Below the pieces are notes generated by a model. That model was not told the origin of the DNA. It did not search any database and saw nothing but the letters and a program-made list of their open reading frames with translations. From Ehretia macrophylla (taxonomy: Eukaryota; Streptophyta; Magnoliopsida; Boraginales; Ehretiaceae), in assembly GCA_037974665.1 (NCBI GenBank), contig CM075782.1:43576851-43640850 (forward strand): 64,000 bases of DNA. Reading direction: 5' to 3'. A program made the translations under genes and the position numbers. The first letter of the stretch is position 1, and each line of letters opens with the position of its first letter. Positions 60,657 through 64,000 of this stretch are shown here, piece after piece.

Positions 60657-61640
60657 GACACCTCTTGCAGGTTGAGCAATACCTGCGTGCGGCTGGTCTT
60701 GCCCAAGTCGGGTCAGCACGCCCGTGGAATATCACTGTACAGGTAACCTTTATTTCTTATCTGAGACATCTGCAAAATTCAATTTACATGCATGTATTTA
60801 TTGTGCTTAGATTCCTTCTGTGCATGGGTTTGTACTTATTAGTACTTTTGGGCAGCCTCAGCAAACTTTTCGTTAAATAGGAATAGACGTTGTGAATTTC
60901 CTTTTGATGAATTCGTATATCATCTCTTGTTTATTGTCTTCTTTGTGGCACATGCTGGATAATTTCCCTCAAGTACATATCAGAATCTGAGTATTATCAG
61001 ATCCTCAGCATAAGTGGTGCTTGTGTGCCGCTCTTTATTGGTGTTACTCATAATTCATTTCTTTCCATATCGATTACTTGTACAATTTGCTGATGATTGC
61101 TGTTTTCTTTTTACAGATGAACCTCGTCGCTCCATCATAGCATCACAAGATAGCGAATTTCTGATGATTTAAGGTTTAGCTAAAGCAGGGATGCTGGCAG
61201 GGCTAGGTTTTGGGTATTTTGTATATTACTGGTGCTCTTTAGGCCTTAGGAAAGATAGAGAGAGACAAAATAGAGGTATTTGTACAGGGGTCTCATCTCT
61301 CATCTTTTATTTTCCTTTTTTACATTTTTGTTTTCCCCCATCGATTATTCCCCATGCTTGTCTGGAGGGGCCTTATTTGTTTTCGCCCCCCGTTTAAGCC
61401 CGTGTATTATTGTCCTTTTATGTTAAAGAGAGGGGGTAGCTAGCTCAAATTGTCATGGCCAAAGGAAGTTGGAAATTTTGTGAATATGATGAGCCTGTGC
61501 ATTACTGCAATCAATATTTGTCAGAGCAAGCATCATCTTGTGCAATCAATGTAGATTTTTATTAGCTTGCAGTTGACAGAAGATCTTGGTATCAGGTTAA
61601 TATCTGTCTTGTGGTGTTTTCATCATAAACTATTTATATC
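60657..61640 (+). other. EAF1 3' UTR with a probable intron
   Basis: After the stop at 60654-60656, a good donor (acaggtaacc, intron start 60743) and acceptor (tttttacag, intron end 61116) suggest a 374-bp UTR intron. The frame starting with the ATG at 60653, which overlaps the main stop codon as ATGA, stays open through this splice for 37 codons. The 3' end is uncertain, about 61560-61690, where aatcaat and aataataaa motifs occur. A 3' UTR intron can mark a transcript for nonsense-mediated decay (inference). Confidence 0.55.
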
Positions 61641-64000
61641 AAGCCTGGATCTAGTGTTTAGTTTCTTTGGGTGAGTGATCAATAATAAAAGGGGAGCCCA
61701 ATGCACGATCTTTTCACTGTGCGCGGGTTTCGGGAAAGAGTCAAATCTACTTTAGAGGCTGTGTAGAACAACCTAACTTTGTATTTTGCAAGAGCTTGTT
61801 TTCAAGACTCTGAAACCGTAGCATTCAGGTCATGTGATGATAACTTTGTCGCATTAAGTCTCCACTTCAAGTTCCACTGAGAATTACGAGAAATATTAGG
61901 TACCATTTTATTTTTATTTTTTATCACTCACTTTGTATGTGAATATTTAGTTAGTGTGTTAAAAGAAGAGAGAAAATTTCTATTAATTTACGATGCTAAA
62001 GCAACTACAATGAGATGATCCAGACTATTGAGCGCACAGATTAAATAAATGCACCATTATTTTAGCGTTATTGATATTACTCATAATGTTGCGGAAGAAA
62101 CCAAAACCCAGAAAGTAGTACAGTAAAAAAATCATATAAGATTCTGCTAATCTCTTTAAAGGTAACTGAAAATCTAAACGCGATTGCAGAGCACCTCATA
62201 CTACCTTATATGCTAACAGGATGATAGGACCTTGGTGAACATCAATGATGCCTACTGAAACAAACAAGAAGTTGTGCATAAATTTTCACTCACAGAAAAC
62301 GCTCTTAAGTCTGTAAAAAATTTTCCGCAGGCTCCGAGCATTGTGGCAACAAATTTTTTTTTTTTGGTCTGGATTGTGGCAACAAATAGAAGAACTAAAC
62401 TTGGTTGAGTTTCCTAATGCTTTTTGGGACAAGTGCTCTTTACTTGAAAAATTTACGGACTGTTTGGCCTAATTGTAAAATACTAGCCGTTAAGTTATAA
62501 AGTTTTCAACAGTAAAATTTTGTTTAAAAGTGCTAATTAATACAATATGGAGAGGTATCTTTGAGGTTGGTCATGTAAAACAATTTCGTAAAAATCTTTT
62601 TCGAAAAGCTCCAATCCCGGAGCTTCTTACTCTTATAGCTTTTTTTTAACTTTGACTTTTCTCTAAAAGTTTTAATTAAGTGGCAAAATAGATTTGTTTT
62701 AGTATCTAAACTCACAATAGGCGTTTTTAAGTGTCTAAAAGTTGAGCCGACGGAACCTTAGTTATAACTGACACAAACTATCATAAAAGCTGCAGTGATG
62801 ATAAATAAGCTTTGATGACCAAACTCATTAATCAATCTATTCCTCTTACAGCCACTGGGACGTTCAAGAATCACATGATAAGGCCATTCTTCTACCTTAA
62901 ACTTCAATTCTATGATATACCAAGTAAATTCTCTTCAAGGATAGCTAACTTATAGTGTAAACTGAGATGCACTATGAAAATCTGTAACACAAGTGGCAAA
63001 AACAGAAATGCAATTTGTATACTGCAAAAATGCAGGGACAACAAAAGATTATCACCATATTTTAGCCGTACAACAAAGGAAACGCTTCTCAGCAGAATTA
63101 ACTCGTACTCAGTTGAACCTCGCAGCCAGAAGGAGCACAATTCAAACTGAAAGTAAGCGATTCTAGTGCCAAATCTTAAAACTATATAACTTCAAAACAA
63201 TGTCAACCATGCGGAAATGCTGCTTTGTTTTGTCTCAATATTTCAAAATTCTACTGATCAAGATTTGTGATGTATCATTTTTCAGGAAAGACAAGAATAC
63301 CAGATCCCAGGAGTACATGATTTCGGCTAAATGAAGCAAGAGATAGCCTGTCTCAAGCTAAATGGAAGAGATACTATGATTCCCGGAAGTACTAAGGCCA
63401 GAGAGACAAGAATTCAGATTTATAGGAAGTATGTAAACCATACGTGATAGGTAAAGTACTCGAAACAGAACGGGAAGGGGAAGTTCAAGGAATAGCACAT
63501 TGAGAGAACAATCTTCACAAATAAAAAGCAGATGCCAGAACAGACCCACGCTGCTGAGAGTAGAATTGACGAATGACATTAGATGAACAGGATGCATGGC
63601 AGTAATTTTTATCTCACAACTTAGGACCAGATTGGTTCTGACTAAAATTCATGTACTTCAGGTTACAACTGACATTGGAATAGATTTGATAATCTATATT
63701 AATGTGAAAGCGCAGCAAAAGTTTATAAAATAGGTGGGAGTTCAAATGACTTTGGCACACCAATAACTATGATCTCCTGCCTCCTGAAAAAGTCTTCTCA
63801 GCAAGTCAAAGCAACATGCACGAAAGCAAATTTTACACAAGGTAAAACTACGATACATGATTAAGTCAGAGTAAAGGTATTGTAAATACTTCAAGAACTT
63901 AAGCACACATTTTAAAATTGTAAAATCCTATGCTTGGAAACACAAAAGGTGCACAAAGAAAATTGAGATCATAAGATACTTCTGCAGTATATACTCAATT
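61641..64000. other. Downstream intergenic region, no gene recognised
   Basis: About 2.4 kb, AT-rich. The minus-strand reading frames at 62910-63140 and 63358-63597 are short, lack recognisable domains and have no clear splice partners. They could be UTR of a neighbouring gene past the window, but I cannot support that. A degraded repeat may occupy about 62450-62760, where the text resembles MITE flanks (gactgtttggcctaat). Confidence 0.4.

Overview
The window is nuclear DNA of a flowering plant, most likely a eudicot. It is AT-rich, has GT-AG spliced genes, and carries Ty1/copia and Ty3/gypsy LTR elements, L1-type LINEs and MITEs. The species cannot be named from the sequence alone.

Three host genes look intact. 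(1) A two-exon family-1 glycosyltransferase of the UGT87A type, minus strand, 11220-12734. (2) A three-exon P-class pentatricopeptide-repeat protein resembling Arabidopsis At5g48730, minus strand, 39440-42664. (3) A 21-coding-exon EAF1-type NuA4 scaffold gene (HSA plus SANT/Myb plus Gln-rich tail), plus strand, CDS 49371-60656, with a spliced 5' leader from about 46.5 kb and a spliced 3' UTR. The PPR and EAF1 genes are divergently transcribed, about 4 kb apart. The three genes have no obvious shared pathway. A broken 3' piece of a second UGT87-like gene lies at 27825-28225.

Most of 1-39 kb is mobile-element DNA. At 1-10215 is an old copia element (A) that took in a 2.48-kb gypsy-type solo LTR (4081-6562, 5-bp target duplication). 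At 14311-19977 is a younger copia element (B) with matching 5-bp target duplications. Its 3' part plus about 600 bp of flank was then duplicated in tandem (16201-20575 and 20576-25616), and the second copy later received a 676-bp hAT-type MITE. A copia-type solo LTR follows at 25695-27171, then a LINE 3' end, the UGT fragment and a long foldback repeat. An RNase H-bearing LINE (about 30640-39204) is split by a third copia element (C, 31103-37814), which keeps gag but little of pol.

The gene-rich right half holds further MITE-like foldbacks (42705-43153 and 45570-45905), the EAF1 gene, and about 2.4 kb of sequence with no recognised gene. I found no CRISPR array, rRNA gene, tRNA gene or clearly new biological system. 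The points most worth a second look are a flipped 78-bp segment beside one LTR of element A, the dated series of insertion and duplication around element B, a palindromic octamer scattered through element C, a decayed upstream coding extension in the EAF1 leader, and G-rich tracts in EAF1 introns.
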